This document shows, in pieces, positions 18,526 to 26,590 of a DNA stretch of 64,000 nucleotides. The stretch lies in the NCBI GenBank assembly GCA_035254305.1, contig DATFAS010000268.1, forward strand, positions 16,265 through 80,264, read 5' to 3'. Within the stretch, counting starts at the first letter, position 1; the number at the start of each line of letters is the position of its first letter. This DNA is from DATFAS01 sp035254305. Its GTDB lineage: Bacteria; Bacillota; Bacilli; Aneurinibacillales; RAOX-1. The notes below the pieces were generated by a model. It had not been told where the DNA came from. It saw only the letters and a program-made list of their open reading frames with translations, and did not search any database. Position numbers and translations under genes: made by a program.

Positions 18526-20157
18526 ATGGTCCCCCGTTATTTGATTGATTTTAAAATAGATGATATGGAAATCATTCGTACAAAAGTCTGTGTCATTGGT
18601 TCTGGTATTGCTGGCTTATATTCTGCACTCAGTATAGCGACTCATTCAGAAGTTACACTTATTTGTAAAGAGGGCCTACTAGAAAGTAATACCCGTTATG
18701 CACAGGGTGGAATAGCTGCTGTTATTGCAGAGAAGGATTCAATTAGCTTACATAGACAAGATACATTAATTGCAGGTGCAGGGTTGTGTTCGCATAGTGC
18801 TGTGGATGTTTTGGTTACAGAAGGCCCTGCTGGAGTATTTGAGCTAATCCGGTTAGGAACGGAGTTTGACAAAGAGGGAAATGATCTTGCACTTACGAAG
18901 GAAGGGGCCCATAGCAGGAGAAGGATTTTACATGCACATGGAGACTCTACAGGGGCTGAAATTGTTAGAGCCTTATCAGAGAGGGTAAGAGAAAATCCTA
19001 ATATTCATATTATGGAGAACCACTTTGCCATTGATTTAGTGACGATTAATGGTGAGTGTAAAGGAACGATCGTTGAAGATTGTAATCGGAATCAAAAATT
19101 TATCTGTGCAGATGCAACTGTACTTGCAACGGGTGGTGCGGGGCAGCTTTATCGATACACGACTAACCCTGAGGTAGCTACTGGGGATGGGATTGCGATG
19201 GCTTATCGTGCAGGTGCTCATATTAAGGATGTAGAATTCATTCAATTTCATCCTACATCTTTATGCTATCCAGGCGCTCCTCGTTTCTTGATTTCAGAAG
19301 CTGTACGTGGAGAAGGGGCAATTTTAAGGAACATTAATGGGGAGAGATTCATGGAGAAATATCATCCCCAATTAGAATTGGCTCCAAGAGACGTTGTGGC
19401 CAGGGCAATTGTTTCCGAGATGGAAAAAACTAAATCTACATTTGTTTATTTGGATATTACGCATGAAACAGAAGAGTTGATTAAACGTAGATTCCCTAAT
19501 ATCTATCAGGTATGCTTAACCCATGGTTTAGATATGATAACCGATTGGATTCCTGTGGCTCCAGCTGCTCATTATATGATGGGAGGGGTTAAAACAGGTC
19601 TTCATGGGGAAACCAATATCCAACGATTGTATGCTTGTGGAGAGGTATCCTGCACAGGTGTACATGGTGCCAATCGTCTGGCAAGTAACTCTTTATCGGA
19701 GGCTATTGTATTCGGTAAACGAATTTCTGAACAAATCCGTGATTTGAACCCTACTGATTGGAATCCTGATCTTCGCCTTTCTTTTTCTATCATGCGAGAC
19801 CCAATTAAAGAAAGTGAAGAAGTAAGCTTAGAACGCCGGCTTAAATTACAAAAGTTGATGGTACGACAGGTCGGATTAAAAAGAGATGAAAAGTGTCTAA
19901 TCAAGGCCCTTAAGGAATTGGAGAGGAACACAACGAAACAATTCCGCAAACAGCCTACAATGCCATTAGAATACGAGTATTTAAATCTGCTTACTTGTTC
20001 ACTATTAGCCACTCGGGCAGCATTGCTTCGGGAAGAAAGTCGTGGTGGACATTATCGAGATGATTTTCCCAATCGTGACGATGTGATTTGGCGTAAGAAT
20101 ATAATTCAGTCCTTAGAAGAGGGAGTAATGGAGGAGAGATGTTTCTATGATGATTAA
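18526..20157 (+). CDS. nadB: L-aspartate oxidase
   Basis: NadB is the FAD-dependent enzyme that oxidises aspartate to iminoaspartate, the substrate of NadA. Near the N-terminus is the dinucleotide-binding VCVIGSGIAGLYSAL. Further signatures are NTRYAQGGIAA, EGAHSRRRILHAHGDSTG, EFIQFHPTSL, SEAVRGEGA and GANRLASNSLSEA, with the REESRGGHYRDDFP block of the fumarate reductase/NadB C-terminus. ATG 18526 has AAAGGA upstream and gives 543 residues. ATG 18565 (MEIIRTKVCVIG) would give a more typical N-terminus but has no ribosome binding site, so the start is uncertain. The gene overlaps nadC by 11 bases. Confidence 0.93.
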   Translation: MVPRYLIDFKIDDMEIIRTKVCVIGSGIAGLYSALSIATHSEVTLICKEGLLESNTRYAQGGIAAVIAEKDSISLHRQDTLIAGAGLCSHSAVDVLVTEGPAGVFELIRLGTEFDKEGNDLALTKEGAHSRRRILHAHGDSTGAEIVRALSERVRENPNIHIMENHFAIDLVTINGECKGTIVEDCNRNQKFICADATVLATGGAGQLYRYTTNPEVATGDGIAMAYRAGAHIKDVEFIQFHPTSLCYPGAPRFLISEAVRGEGAILRNINGERFMEKYHPQLELAPRDVVARAIVSEMEKTKSTFVYLDITHETEELIKRRFPNIYQVCLTHGLDMITDWIPVAPAAHYMMGGVKTGLHGETNIQRLYACGEVSCTGVHGANRLASNSLSEAIVFGKRISEQIRDLNPTDWNPDLRLSFSIMRDPIKESEEVSLERRLKLQKLMVRQVGLKRDEKCLIKALKELERNTTKQFRKQPTMPLEYEYLNLLTCSLLATRAALLREESRGGHYRDDFPNRDDVIWRKNIIQSLEEGVMEERCFYDD

Positions 20158-21001
20158 TCGTGAAAAATTAAAAAGGCAAATCCAGGAATGGTTAGAAGAG
20201 GATATTGGGAATGGGGACATTTCTGTTCAATCTACAATTCCTGTAGATGCGAAAGCGGTAGGAATTATGTATGCTAAGGATTCTGGTGTAGTAGCTGGTT
20301 TAGATGTGGCACAATTCGTATTCCAATCATTAGACAGTAATTTAGAGTTTCGTAGTTTTGTTCAGGATGGGGAAGAAATTAAACAAGGCGCAGTACTGGC
20401 TGAAATAGAGGGGAATGCTGGATCGATTCTAACAGCGGAGAGATTAGCTTTAAATTTGCTTCAAAGAATGTCGGGAATTGCTACCTCTACTCGGGAATAT
20501 ACGACTAGGGCCTATGCTGCCAATTCCAATGTTCGGATTGTCGATACACGAAAAACAACACCGGGTCTTAGAATGCTTGAGAAATATGCAGTTCGTATGG
20601 GTGGTGGACATAATCATCGGTTTGGTCTCTTTGATGCGGTAATGATTAAGGATAATCATATTAAAGCGGCAGGAGGGATTGGGGAAGCGGTTTTGGCTGC
20701 TAGACAATATATTCCTCATACCACAAAAATTGAGGTTGAGGTTGAATCTCTAGACCAAGTGAAAGAAGCCCTCCTTGCCCGTGCAGACATTATTATGCTT
20801 GATAATATGAGTGTGGAACAAATGAGAGAAGCAGTTGTATTAATTAATGGACAAGCTGTTGTAGAGGCTTCAGGTGGGGTGAATCTAGAAACCGTTACAG
20901 CTATTGCTAGTACAGGAGTAGATGTTATTTCTGTAGGAGCCTTGACTCATTCGGTTAAAGCGTTAGACATCAGCTTAGATTTAAATCAACGAAAAAGATA
21001 G
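20147..21001 (+). CDS. nadC: Nicotinate-nucleotide pyrophosphorylase (quinolinate phosphoribosyltransferase)
   Basis: NadC turns quinolinate and PRPP into nicotinate mononucleotide, completing the pathway begun by NadB and NadA. The 284 residues show EEDIGNGDIS at the N-terminus, ERLALNLLQRMSGIAT, the substrate-binding DTRKTTPGLRMLEKYAVRMGG, KDNHI, and the Gly-rich EASGGVN and SVGALTHS of the barrel C-terminus. Two in-frame ATGs stand together at the start, and GGAGGAGAG lies 13 bases upstream inside nadB, so translation is coupled to nadB. Confidence 0.96.
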   Translation: MMINREKLKRQIQEWLEEDIGNGDISVQSTIPVDAKAVGIMYAKDSGVVAGLDVAQFVFQSLDSNLEFRSFVQDGEEIKQGAVLAEIEGNAGSILTAERLALNLLQRMSGIATSTREYTTRAYAANSNVRIVDTRKTTPGLRMLEKYAVRMGGGHNHRFGLFDAVMIKDNHIKAAGGIGEAVLAARQYIPHTTKIEVEVESLDQVKEALLARADIIMLDNMSVEQMREAVVLINGQAVVEASGGVNLETVTAIASTGVDVISVGALTHSVKALDISLDLNQRKR

Positions 21002-21017
21002 CAAGTGAGGTAGTACC

Positions 21018-21791
21018 ATGGTTTTAGTTATCGATGTAGGAAATACAAATATTGTGTTAGGTGTCTTCGATGGTGAAGTGTTAAAACATCATTGGAGGAT
21101 TGCGACGGATCGAAGCAAAACCGATGACGAATATGGGATTCTCATTAAAAGCCTATTTCATGATGTAGGACTAAATGTAAATGGAATTGAAGGAGTAATC
21201 ATTTCTTCAGTAGTTCCCCCTCTAATGTTTACATTGGAAATGATGGTGCAAACCTATTTCCATACTAAACCACTTGTGATTGGGCCTGGAATAAAGACCG
21301 GGCTAAATATTAAAGCAGAGAATCCTAGAGAAGTAGGAGCAGATCGTATTGTGAATGCGGTTTCTGCAATTCATTTTTATGGACCACCCTTAATTGTTGT
21401 GGATTTCGGAACGGCAACGACATTTTGTTATATTGATGAGCAAGGGAATTGGTCTGGTGGTGCGATTGCACCTGGAATCAAAATTTCTACGGAAGCTTTA
21501 TATAGTCGAGCTGCCAAGCTACCTCGTATAGAAATCACTAAACCTCAGTATGTTTTAGGGAAGAATACAGTGGTTGCGATGCAAGCGGGGATTTTCTATG
21601 GGTTTGTTGGCCAGGTTAATGAGATTGTTAACCGGATGAAGGCGGAGGCGAAGGCAAATCCTAAAGTAGTAGCAACAGGTGGTTTATCCGAATTAATTCA
21701 AACTGAAACAGCATGTATTGATATTGTAGACCCGCTTCTCACCTTAAAAGGGTTAATGTTAATTTATGACCGGAATAGAAAGGAAAGGTAA
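21018..21791 (+). CDS. coaX: Type III pantothenate kinase
   Basis: CoaX phosphorylates pantothenate, the first step of coenzyme A synthesis, and unlike the type I enzyme it is not inhibited by CoA. The 257-residue protein has the ASKHA-fold phosphate loop DVGNTNIVLGVFD at its start, GADRIVNAVSA, the catalytic VVDFGTATTFCYID and PGIKISTEALYSRAAKLP. It follows nadC by 16 bases and precedes hslO by 8, as in other Bacillales where ftsH, coaX and hslO are neighbours. Confidence 0.96.
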   Translation: MVLVIDVGNTNIVLGVFDGEVLKHHWRIATDRSKTDDEYGILIKSLFHDVGLNVNGIEGVIISSVVPPLMFTLEMMVQTYFHTKPLVIGPGIKTGLNIKAENPREVGADRIVNAVSAIHFYGPPLIVVDFGTATTFCYIDEQGNWSGGAIAPGIKISTEALYSRAAKLPRIEITKPQYVLGKNTVVAMQAGIFYGFVGQVNEIVNRMKAEAKANPKVVATGGLSELIQTETACIDIVDPLLTLKGLMLIYDRNRKER

Positions 21792-21799
21792 ATCTAATT

Positions 21800-22687
21800 A
21801 TGTCAAAAGAAAAGGACTATATCGTTCGGGCAATCTCTAGGGACGGTAAAGTACGTGCGTTTGCCATACAATCCACGCAGATTGTAGAAAATTTAAGAAA
21901 ACGTAATGATACTTGGCCGGTAGCTAGTGCTGCATTAGGCAGAACTGCATCAGCAGCTGCTATGATGGGTGCCATGCTGAAAGGAAAAGAACGTTTAAGC
22001 ATCCAAATTAAAGGTGGAGGCCCTATCGGGCAAATCATTGTTGATGCTAATGCCTTAGGAGAAGTGAGAGGAATTGTCACACATCCACATATCCATTTTC
22101 CGTTGAACGACAAGGGGAAGCTAGATGTTGCACGTGCGGTTGGAACCGATGGATTTCTTCGTGTAACAAAGGATCTAGGCCTTAAGGAACCTTATGTAGG
22201 GAGCATTGAGCTTATATCTGGTGAGCTTGGTGAGGACTTTACGTATTATTTTGCCGCCTCAGAGCAAACTCCTTCTGCAGTGGGTGTTGGAGTTTTAGTA
22301 AATGAGGATTATTCGATTCGAGCTGCGGGTGGATTTATTATTCAGCTCCTACCAGGAATTAAGGACTCAGACATTGATGAAATAGAGAAGAAGTTAAGTC
22401 AAATTAAGCCTGTTTCTACAATGATTGATCAAGGGATGACACCTGAGGAAATTCTATGTGATATTCTTGGAGAAGAGGATATCGAATTCTTAGGTACGCT
22501 TGAGGTTGTGTTCTCTTGTCATTGTTCTGAGGAACGGGTGGAGAAAGCTTTAATTACCTTGGGAGAAGATGAACTTAAGGATATGCTAACCGAGGGGGAT
22601 ACAGAGATAACCTGTCATTTCTGTAACGAAAAATATGAAGTGAAGAAAGCGCAACTAGAAAAATTAATTCAATTAGTTAAAAAATAG
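21800..22687 (+). CDS. hslO: Redox-regulated chaperone Hsp33
   Basis: Hsp33 is a holdase switched on by oxidative unfolding stress. The 295-residue protein has the N-terminal fold with KGGGPIGQIIVDA and a C-terminal zinc switch. The four zinc-ligand cysteines are seen as CHC near residue 237 and CHFC near residue 271 (CXC plus CXXC). No terminator follows, but a new strong promoter for cysK lies 40 bases downstream. Confidence 0.96.
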   Translation: MSKEKDYIVRAISRDGKVRAFAIQSTQIVENLRKRNDTWPVASAALGRTASAAAMMGAMLKGKERLSIQIKGGGPIGQIIVDANALGEVRGIVTHPHIHFPLNDKGKLDVARAVGTDGFLRVTKDLGLKEPYVGSIELISGELGEDFTYYFAASEQTPSAVGVGVLVNEDYSIRAAGGFIIQLLPGIKDSDIDEIEKKLSQIKPVSTMIDQGMTPEEILCDILGEEDIEFLGTLEVVFSCHCSEERVEKALITLGEDELKDMLTEGDTEITCHFCNEKYEVKKAQLEKLIQLVKK

Positions 22688-22730
22688 GAGTAAATAAACG
22701 TTGGTCTTCCAATCGTTGTAAAAAACTTAT

Positions 22731-22759
22731 TTGACAAAAAATCAAACGAGGAGTATAAT
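22731..22759 (+). promoter_or_regulatory. SigA promoter of cysK
   Basis: Consensus TTGACA (22731-22736) and TATAAT (22754-22759) are separated by 17 bases. It is the best SigA match in the window. A CymR operator might be expected downstream, but no confident match was seen. Confidence 0.92.
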
Positions 22760-22805
22760 TTCTACAAAACCTACTAACTTACTTGGTATTGGAGAGTGAA
22801 ATCGG

Positions 22806-23738
22806 ATGAAGGTAGCAAATTCCATTTTAGAATTAATCGGAGAAACTCCGCTTGTGAAGTTGAATCGTATTGTACCAGAGGGTGCTGCTGATGTTTATGT
22901 TAAATTAGAATTTTTCAATCCAGGAAGTAGTGTAAAGGATCGTATTGCATTCTCTATGATTGAAGAAGCTGAGAAAGCTGGAAAATTAAAGCCAGGTTAT
23001 ACGATTGTAGAACCTACAAGTGGAAATACAGGAATTGGTCTAGCTATGGTTGCAGCTGCTAAGGGTTATAGAGCCATCCTAATCATGCCTGATACAATGA
23101 GTATAGAAAGAAGAAATCTACTTCGCGCTTACGGAGCAGAGTTAATCCTGACACCTGGTGCTGAAGGGATGAAGGGTGCAATCCGCAAGGCTGAAGAATT
23201 AGCGAGTGAGAATGCGACCTATTTTGTTCCTCAACAATTCGAGAATCCAGCGAATCCTAAGATTCACCGTGAAACAACGGGTAAAGAGCTAGTTGCACAA
23301 GCTGCTAAGCTTGGTGGTATCGATGCTTTTGTTGCCGGAATTGGTACTGGCGGAACCATTACTGGTGCTGGTGAAGTTTTAAAAGAAAACATTCCAAATA
23401 TTAAAATTGTTGCTGTAGAGCCTACTGCTTCTTCTGTTTTATCTGGTGGAAAACCAGGGCCTCACAAAATACAAGGACTAGGTGCAGGATTTATCCCAGA
23501 AATCCTAAACACAGAAGTTTATGATGAAGTTGTCCAAATTGAGAACGATGAAGCTTTTGAAATCGGCCGTCGTGTTGCTAAGGAAGAAGGAATTCTTTCT
23601 GGTATTTCTGGTGGAGCTGCCATTGCAGCTGCAATTAAGGTTGCAACCAAGCTTGGTAAAGGCAAGAAGGTTGTTGCCGTTGTTCCAGATAACGGAGAGA
23701 GATATCTAAGTACAGCTCTATATCAATTCGAAGATTAA
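22806..23738 (+). CDS. cysK: Cysteine synthase A (O-acetylserine sulfhydrylase)
   Basis: CysK is a PLP enzyme that makes cysteine from O-acetylserine and sulfide; in Bacillus the apoprotein also binds CymR to sense cysteine status. The 310 residues show the PLP lysine in PGSSVKDR (Lys44), the asparagine loop EPTSGNTGIGLA, the phosphate-binding GTGGTITGAGE and SGISGGAA near the C-terminus. It is monocistronic, with a consensus promoter and a strong terminator. The serine acetyltransferase partner cysE is at 48145. Confidence 0.96.
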   Translation: MKVANSILELIGETPLVKLNRIVPEGAADVYVKLEFFNPGSSVKDRIAFSMIEEAEKAGKLKPGYTIVEPTSGNTGIGLAMVAAAKGYRAILIMPDTMSIERRNLLRAYGAELILTPGAEGMKGAIRKAEELASENATYFVPQQFENPANPKIHRETTGKELVAQAAKLGGIDAFVAGIGTGGTITGAGEVLKENIPNIKIVAVEPTASSVLSGGKPGPHKIQGLGAGFIPEILNTEVYDEVVQIENDEAFEIGRRVAKEEGILSGISGGAAIAAAIKVATKLGKGKKVVAVVPDNGERYLSTALYQFED

Positions 23739-23744
23739 TCAACA

Positions 23745-23776
23745 GAAGGGAACCAATTATGGTTCCTTTCTTTTTT
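23745..23776 (+). terminator. Terminator after cysK
   Basis: A 10-bp perfect stem (23745-23754 with 23761-23770) is followed by six T residues. Confidence 0.93.
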
Positions 23777-23777
23777 A

Positions 23778-23816
23778 CGGATAGGAAAGTATAGATGCTA
23801 TCCACTTTCCTATCCG
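23778..23816 (+). repeat. 13-bp perfect inverted repeat downstream of cysK
   Basis: CGGATAGGAAAGT (23778-23790) is the exact reverse complement of 23804-23816. The loop ends in CTATCC (23798-23803), which can pair alternatively with the GGATAG of the left arm. No T-run follows, so it is not an ordinary terminator. It could be an operator, an mRNA stabiliser, or part of an untranslated leader before pabA. Confidence 0.6.
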
Positions 23817-23936
23817 CATAAGGGCAAGTTTTCTTTACTGTATATGATTAAAGAGCTTGAACCATAAAAACGACGGATATATACTGGATTTAACGGGTCT
23901 ATTCGAAACCATTCTTAAATTAAAGGCTGGGGGAGA

Positions 23937-24023
23937 ATGTGGGCTGAAGTTAGAATCATTATTGACTCCAAGTCTGATGCGGAGTATTATGAGTCTTTAA
24001 AGATTATAGAAGCGCTAAGGTAG
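23937..24023 (+). CDS. Possible 28-codon ORF upstream of pabA
   Basis: The frame begins MWAEVRIIID and ends KIIEALR, an amphipathic alternating pattern that resembles a real beta-alpha unit rather than random sequence. GGGGGAG lies directly before the ATG, which is closer than the usual spacing. The stop codon TAG is the first of the eleven NAG triplets before pabA. It could be a leader peptide, a decayed gene end or chance; no family is recognised. Confidence 0.3.
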   Translation: MWAEVRIIIDSKSDAEYYESLKIIEALR

Positions 24024-24076
24024 TTTTAGTTTAGTGAAGCAAGACAAAAGACGAGTAGAGTTTAGAAAAGGAGAGG
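24021..24076 (+). promoter_or_regulatory. Putative TRAP (MtrB) binding site over the pabA ribosome binding site
   Basis: Eleven NAG triplets start at 24021, 24027, 24032, 24037, 24041, 24048, 24053, 24058, 24063, 24068 and 24073. Seven are GAG or UAG in RNA and four are AAG. The last six are exactly five bases apart, and the final one lies in the Shine-Dalgarno GGAGAGG (24070-24076). TRAP is an 11-mer that binds about eleven (G/U)AG repeats spaced by two to three bases, and it is known to block pabA (trpG) translation in B. subtilis. Binding here is inferred. Confidence 0.55.
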
Positions 24077-24083
24077 AAAGCGC

Positions 24084-24662
24084 ATGATTATAATGATTGA
24101 TAACTATGATTCATTCACGTACAATTTGGTTCAATTTTTGGGTGAACTCGGAGAAGAACTTCAAGTATTCCGCAATGATAAAATTTCTATTGAACAAATA
24201 AAAGCGCTAAATCCAGACCAAATTATTATTTCACCGGGACCTTGTACGCCAAACGAAGCGGGTATTAGCCTTCAGGTTATTGAAGAATTAAGTGGTCAAA
24301 TTCCCATTCTTGGGGTGTGTTTAGGGCACCAATCCATTGCACAGGCATTCGGTGGAAAGGTAATTCGTTCAGAACGGCTAATGCATGGCAAAACTTCTCT
24401 TATTTATCATGATCAGAAGTCCATCTTTACGGGAATTCCTTCCCCTTTTACTGCAACCCGGTATCATTCTCTTATTGTTGAACGCCATAGCCTTCCTGAT
24501 TGCTTGGAGATTACGGCATGGACTGAAGAAGGAGAGATTATGGGATTAAGGCATAAGGAGAAGCAGGTTGAAGGTGTACAATTTCATCCTGAATCGATCA
24601 TGACACACTATGGGAAGGAATTACTTGCTAATTTTATTCATTCCCAGCGAATTGGGATATAG
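24084..24662 (+). CDS. pabA: Aminodeoxychorismate/anthranilate synthase glutaminase subunit
   Basis: This class I glutamine amidotransferase supplies ammonia to PabB (folate) and, in Bacillus, also to TrpE (tryptophan). The 192 residues include DNYDSFTYNLVQ at the N-terminus, the oxyanion-site SPGPCTPNEAG, the nucleophile in GVCLGHQSIAQAFGG (near residue 79) and the catalytic His-Glu in QFHPESI. Neither pabB nor pabC is present nearby, although both flank pabA in B. subtilis, so its partner must be encoded elsewhere. The start has GGAGAGG upstream, embedded in the NAG-triplet run. Confidence 0.93.
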   Translation: MIIMIDNYDSFTYNLVQFLGELGEELQVFRNDKISIEQIKALNPDQIIISPGPCTPNEAGISLQVIEELSGQIPILGVCLGHQSIAQAFGGKVIRSERLMHGKTSLIYHDQKSIFTGIPSPFTATRYHSLIVERHSLPDCLEITAWTEEGEIMGLRHKEKQVEGVQFHPESIMTHYGKELLANFIHSQRIGI

Positions 24663-24748
24663 GAATAGAGTTTTTCAGGGCGGATAGATTGTATTCCGCT
24701 TCTACCTAAGTCATCTTATGTAGTGTGCAATTGTATCAAAAGATCAAG

Positions 24749-24783
24749 CCGTGATTTCTGTAGTTGATCACGGTTTTCTTTAT
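24749..24783 (+). terminator. Terminator after pabA
   Basis: CCGTGAT (24749-24755) pairs with ATCACGG (24767-24773), followed by a T-rich tract. It separates pabA from the folP cluster. A smaller GCGGA/TCCGC hairpin lies about 60 bases upstream. Confidence 0.78.
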
Positions 24784-24864
24784 GGATTTAAAACATTCAA
24801 TCATACTTAAAGAGTTTAATAAAGATCATAATTGATTTAAATAAAATAATTGGGGTGAATAGGA

Positions 24865-25692
24865 TTGGGCTATGTCGGTAAATTGAAGAAAAGAAGGATT
24901 CCCTTACTCGGTGAACGAACATTAGTTATGGGGATTTTAAATGTGACGCCAGACTCTTTTTCAGATGGCGGGCGCTTTAATCAGCGGGATGAGGCCATCC
25001 GTCACGCCATAAAGCTTGCCCAGGATGGAGCTGATATTCTTGATATTGGTGGAGAGTCTACACGTCCTGGTTTTTCAGTTGTTTCTGAGGAAGAGGAAAT
25101 GGAGAGAGTGCTTCCTATCATATCTGCAATTCGTAATGAATTAGATATTCCTATTTCCATTGATACATATAAGGCAGAGGTTGCCCATGAAGCACTATTA
25201 GCAGGAGCTGATATTATCAATGATATATGGCGTGCTGTTGGGGATCCTAACATGCCGAAAGTAGCAGCAGCACATCAAGTTCCAATAATTCTTATGCATA
25301 ATAGACAAAATAAACAATATAACGATTTGCTTATCGATATGAAGAAGGATTTAGAAGAGAGTATCCACCTTGTAGAAAAGGCAGGCGTGTCTAAAGAAAA
25401 CATTTGGCTTGATCCTGGTGTTGGATTTGCTAAAACTTATGAAGATAACCTTGTGGCAATGGCTCATTTAGAAGACTTTGTGGCGATGGGATATCCTGTT
25501 TTATTGGGAACTTCACGAAAGTCATTTATTGGTTTGGCTTTGGATCTGCCAGTAGAGGAACGTTTAGAGGGTACATTAGCTACGGTATGTCTTGGAATAC
25601 AAAAAGGATGTCAAATTATACGTGTCCATGATGTGAAAGAAACGGTTAGAGTGAGTCGAATGATGGATACAATGTTACAGAGGGTGAGATGA
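24865..25692 (+). CDS. folP: Dihydropteroate synthase
   Basis: FolP joins 6-hydroxymethyl-dihydropterin pyrophosphate with para-aminobenzoate and is the sulfonamide target. The 275-residue protein carries GILNVTPDSFSDGG, DIGGESTRPG and the basic GTSRKSFIG near the pterin and phosphate site, with the final RVHDV motif. The start is a TTG with GGGGTGA upstream; the nearby ATG at 24872 is out of frame. folB follows after three bases. The tight folP-folB-folK run lets successive folate enzymes be made together. Confidence 0.96.
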   Translation: MGYVGKLKKRRIPLLGERTLVMGILNVTPDSFSDGGRFNQRDEAIRHAIKLAQDGADILDIGGESTRPGFSVVSEEEEMERVLPIISAIRNELDIPISIDTYKAEVAHEALLAGADIINDIWRAVGDPNMPKVAAAHQVPIILMHNRQNKQYNDLLIDMKKDLEESIHLVEKAGVSKENIWLDPGVGFAKTYEDNLVAMAHLEDFVAMGYPVLLGTSRKSFIGLALDLPVEERLEGTLATVCLGIQKGCQIIRVHDVKETVRVSRMMDTMLQRVR

Positions 25693-25695
25693 ACC

Positions 25696-26055
25696 ATGGA
25701 CAAAATATATTTTAACCGTATGGAATTCTATGGTTACCACGGGGTTTTCTCTGAGGAAAATAAACTTGGGCAACGATTTATTATCGATCTTGAGTTATTT
25801 TTAGATTTAAATCAAGCTGGCCAATCGGATAATCTTAATCATACGATTAATTATGCGGAGGTCTATAGTCTTTGCAAAGAAATCGTAGAAAATGAAAAAT
25901 ACCAATTAGTGGAGAAAATTGCCCAACGAATTGCCCAGAAGTCTTTAGATGAATTTCCTATGTTAGAGGAACTCATGGTTCGAGTCATTAAACCCAATCC
26001 ACCCATTCCTGGCCACTATGATTCAGTAGCTGTGGAAATCAGGAGAGGGCGTTAG
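25696..26055 (+). CDS. folB: Dihydroneopterin aldolase
   Basis: FolB cleaves 7,8-dihydroneopterin to 6-hydroxymethyl-dihydropterin and glycolaldehyde. The 119 residues match the family length and show MEFYGYHGVFSEENKLGQRF at the N-terminus, NYAEVY in the middle, LVEKIAQRIA with the catalytic region, and VRVIKPNPPIPGHYDSVAVEI at the end. It is three bases after folP and one base before folK. Confidence 0.95.
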   Translation: MDKIYFNRMEFYGYHGVFSEENKLGQRFIIDLELFLDLNQAGQSDNLNHTINYAEVYSLCKEIVENEKYQLVEKIAQRIAQKSLDEFPMLEELMVRVIKPNPPIPGHYDSVAVEIRRGR

Positions 26056-26056
26056 A

Positions 26057-26590
26057 ATGGCTCCATTTTTTCTCTCTTTGGGCAGTAATATGGGGAATCG
26101 ATTACACTATTTAAGGCAAGCAGTTAGCGAACTTCAACAAACTAGTGGAATGACACTTTCTGCTATTTCTAGCATTTACGAAACGGAACCTATTGGGTAT
26201 ACGGAGCAATCCTCTTTTTTAAATATGGTTGTTCAGGGGAATACCACATTAACTGCTAGAGAATTACTAAATAAGATTCTTGAAGTAGAAAAAAAGTTAG
26301 GTAGAACAAGGGAAATCCGTTGGGGCCCTCGAACAATTGATGTGGATATTCTAATTTATGGAACCGAGCTAATCAGTGAGGAAGACTTAGAAATACCTCA
26401 CCCAAGGATGAATGAGAGAGCATTTGTGTTAATTCCATTAGCTGAGATCACAGGGGATTGTCCGATTCCAATAGGGAATGGTATATATACAACACCTTTG
26501 GAATTATTAGCAAAGGTTGAAGATAAGAGTGGTGTGAATAGATGGATGGACTTCGATTGGGAAACCGAATACGAGCATTTCGAAAGTTAA
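26057..26590 (+). CDS. folK: HPPK, 2-amino-4-hydroxy-6-hydroxymethyldihydropteridine pyrophosphokinase
   Basis: FolK transfers pyrophosphate from ATP to the pterin made by FolB, giving the FolP substrate. The 177-residue protein shows LSLGSNMGNRLHYLRQAV, YETEPIGYTEQSSFLNMV, the RWGPRTIDVDILIYG signature with the two metal-binding aspartates, and PHPRMNERAFVLIPLAEI. Its last 49 bases overlap the next, HTH-coding frame, an arrangement also seen for folK and yazB in B. subtilis. Confidence 0.95.
   Translation: MAPFFLSLGSNMGNRLHYLRQAVSELQQTSGMTLSAISSIYETEPIGYTEQSSFLNMVVQGNTTLTARELLNKILEVEKKLGRTREIRWGPRTIDVDILIYGTELISEEDLEIPHPRMNERAFVLIPLAEITGDCPIPIGNGIYTTPLELLAKVEDKSGVNRWMDFDWETEYEHFES

Larger units (their letters stand above)
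23817..24083 (+). other. Non-genic interval between cysK and pabA
   Basis: Beyond the cysK terminator and the inverted repeat this interval holds only a possible 28-codon ORF (23937-24023) and the NAG-triplet run over the pabA ribosome binding site. No clear -35/-10 pair was found. In B. subtilis pabB occupies this place; here no trace of a chorismate-binding enzyme is visible. Confidence 0.6.

Noticed and set aside
26542..26590. Overlap of folK and the HTH gene read as a frameshifted single gene
   Set aside because: Both products are complete on their own and the same overlap of folK with yazB is normal in Bacillus.
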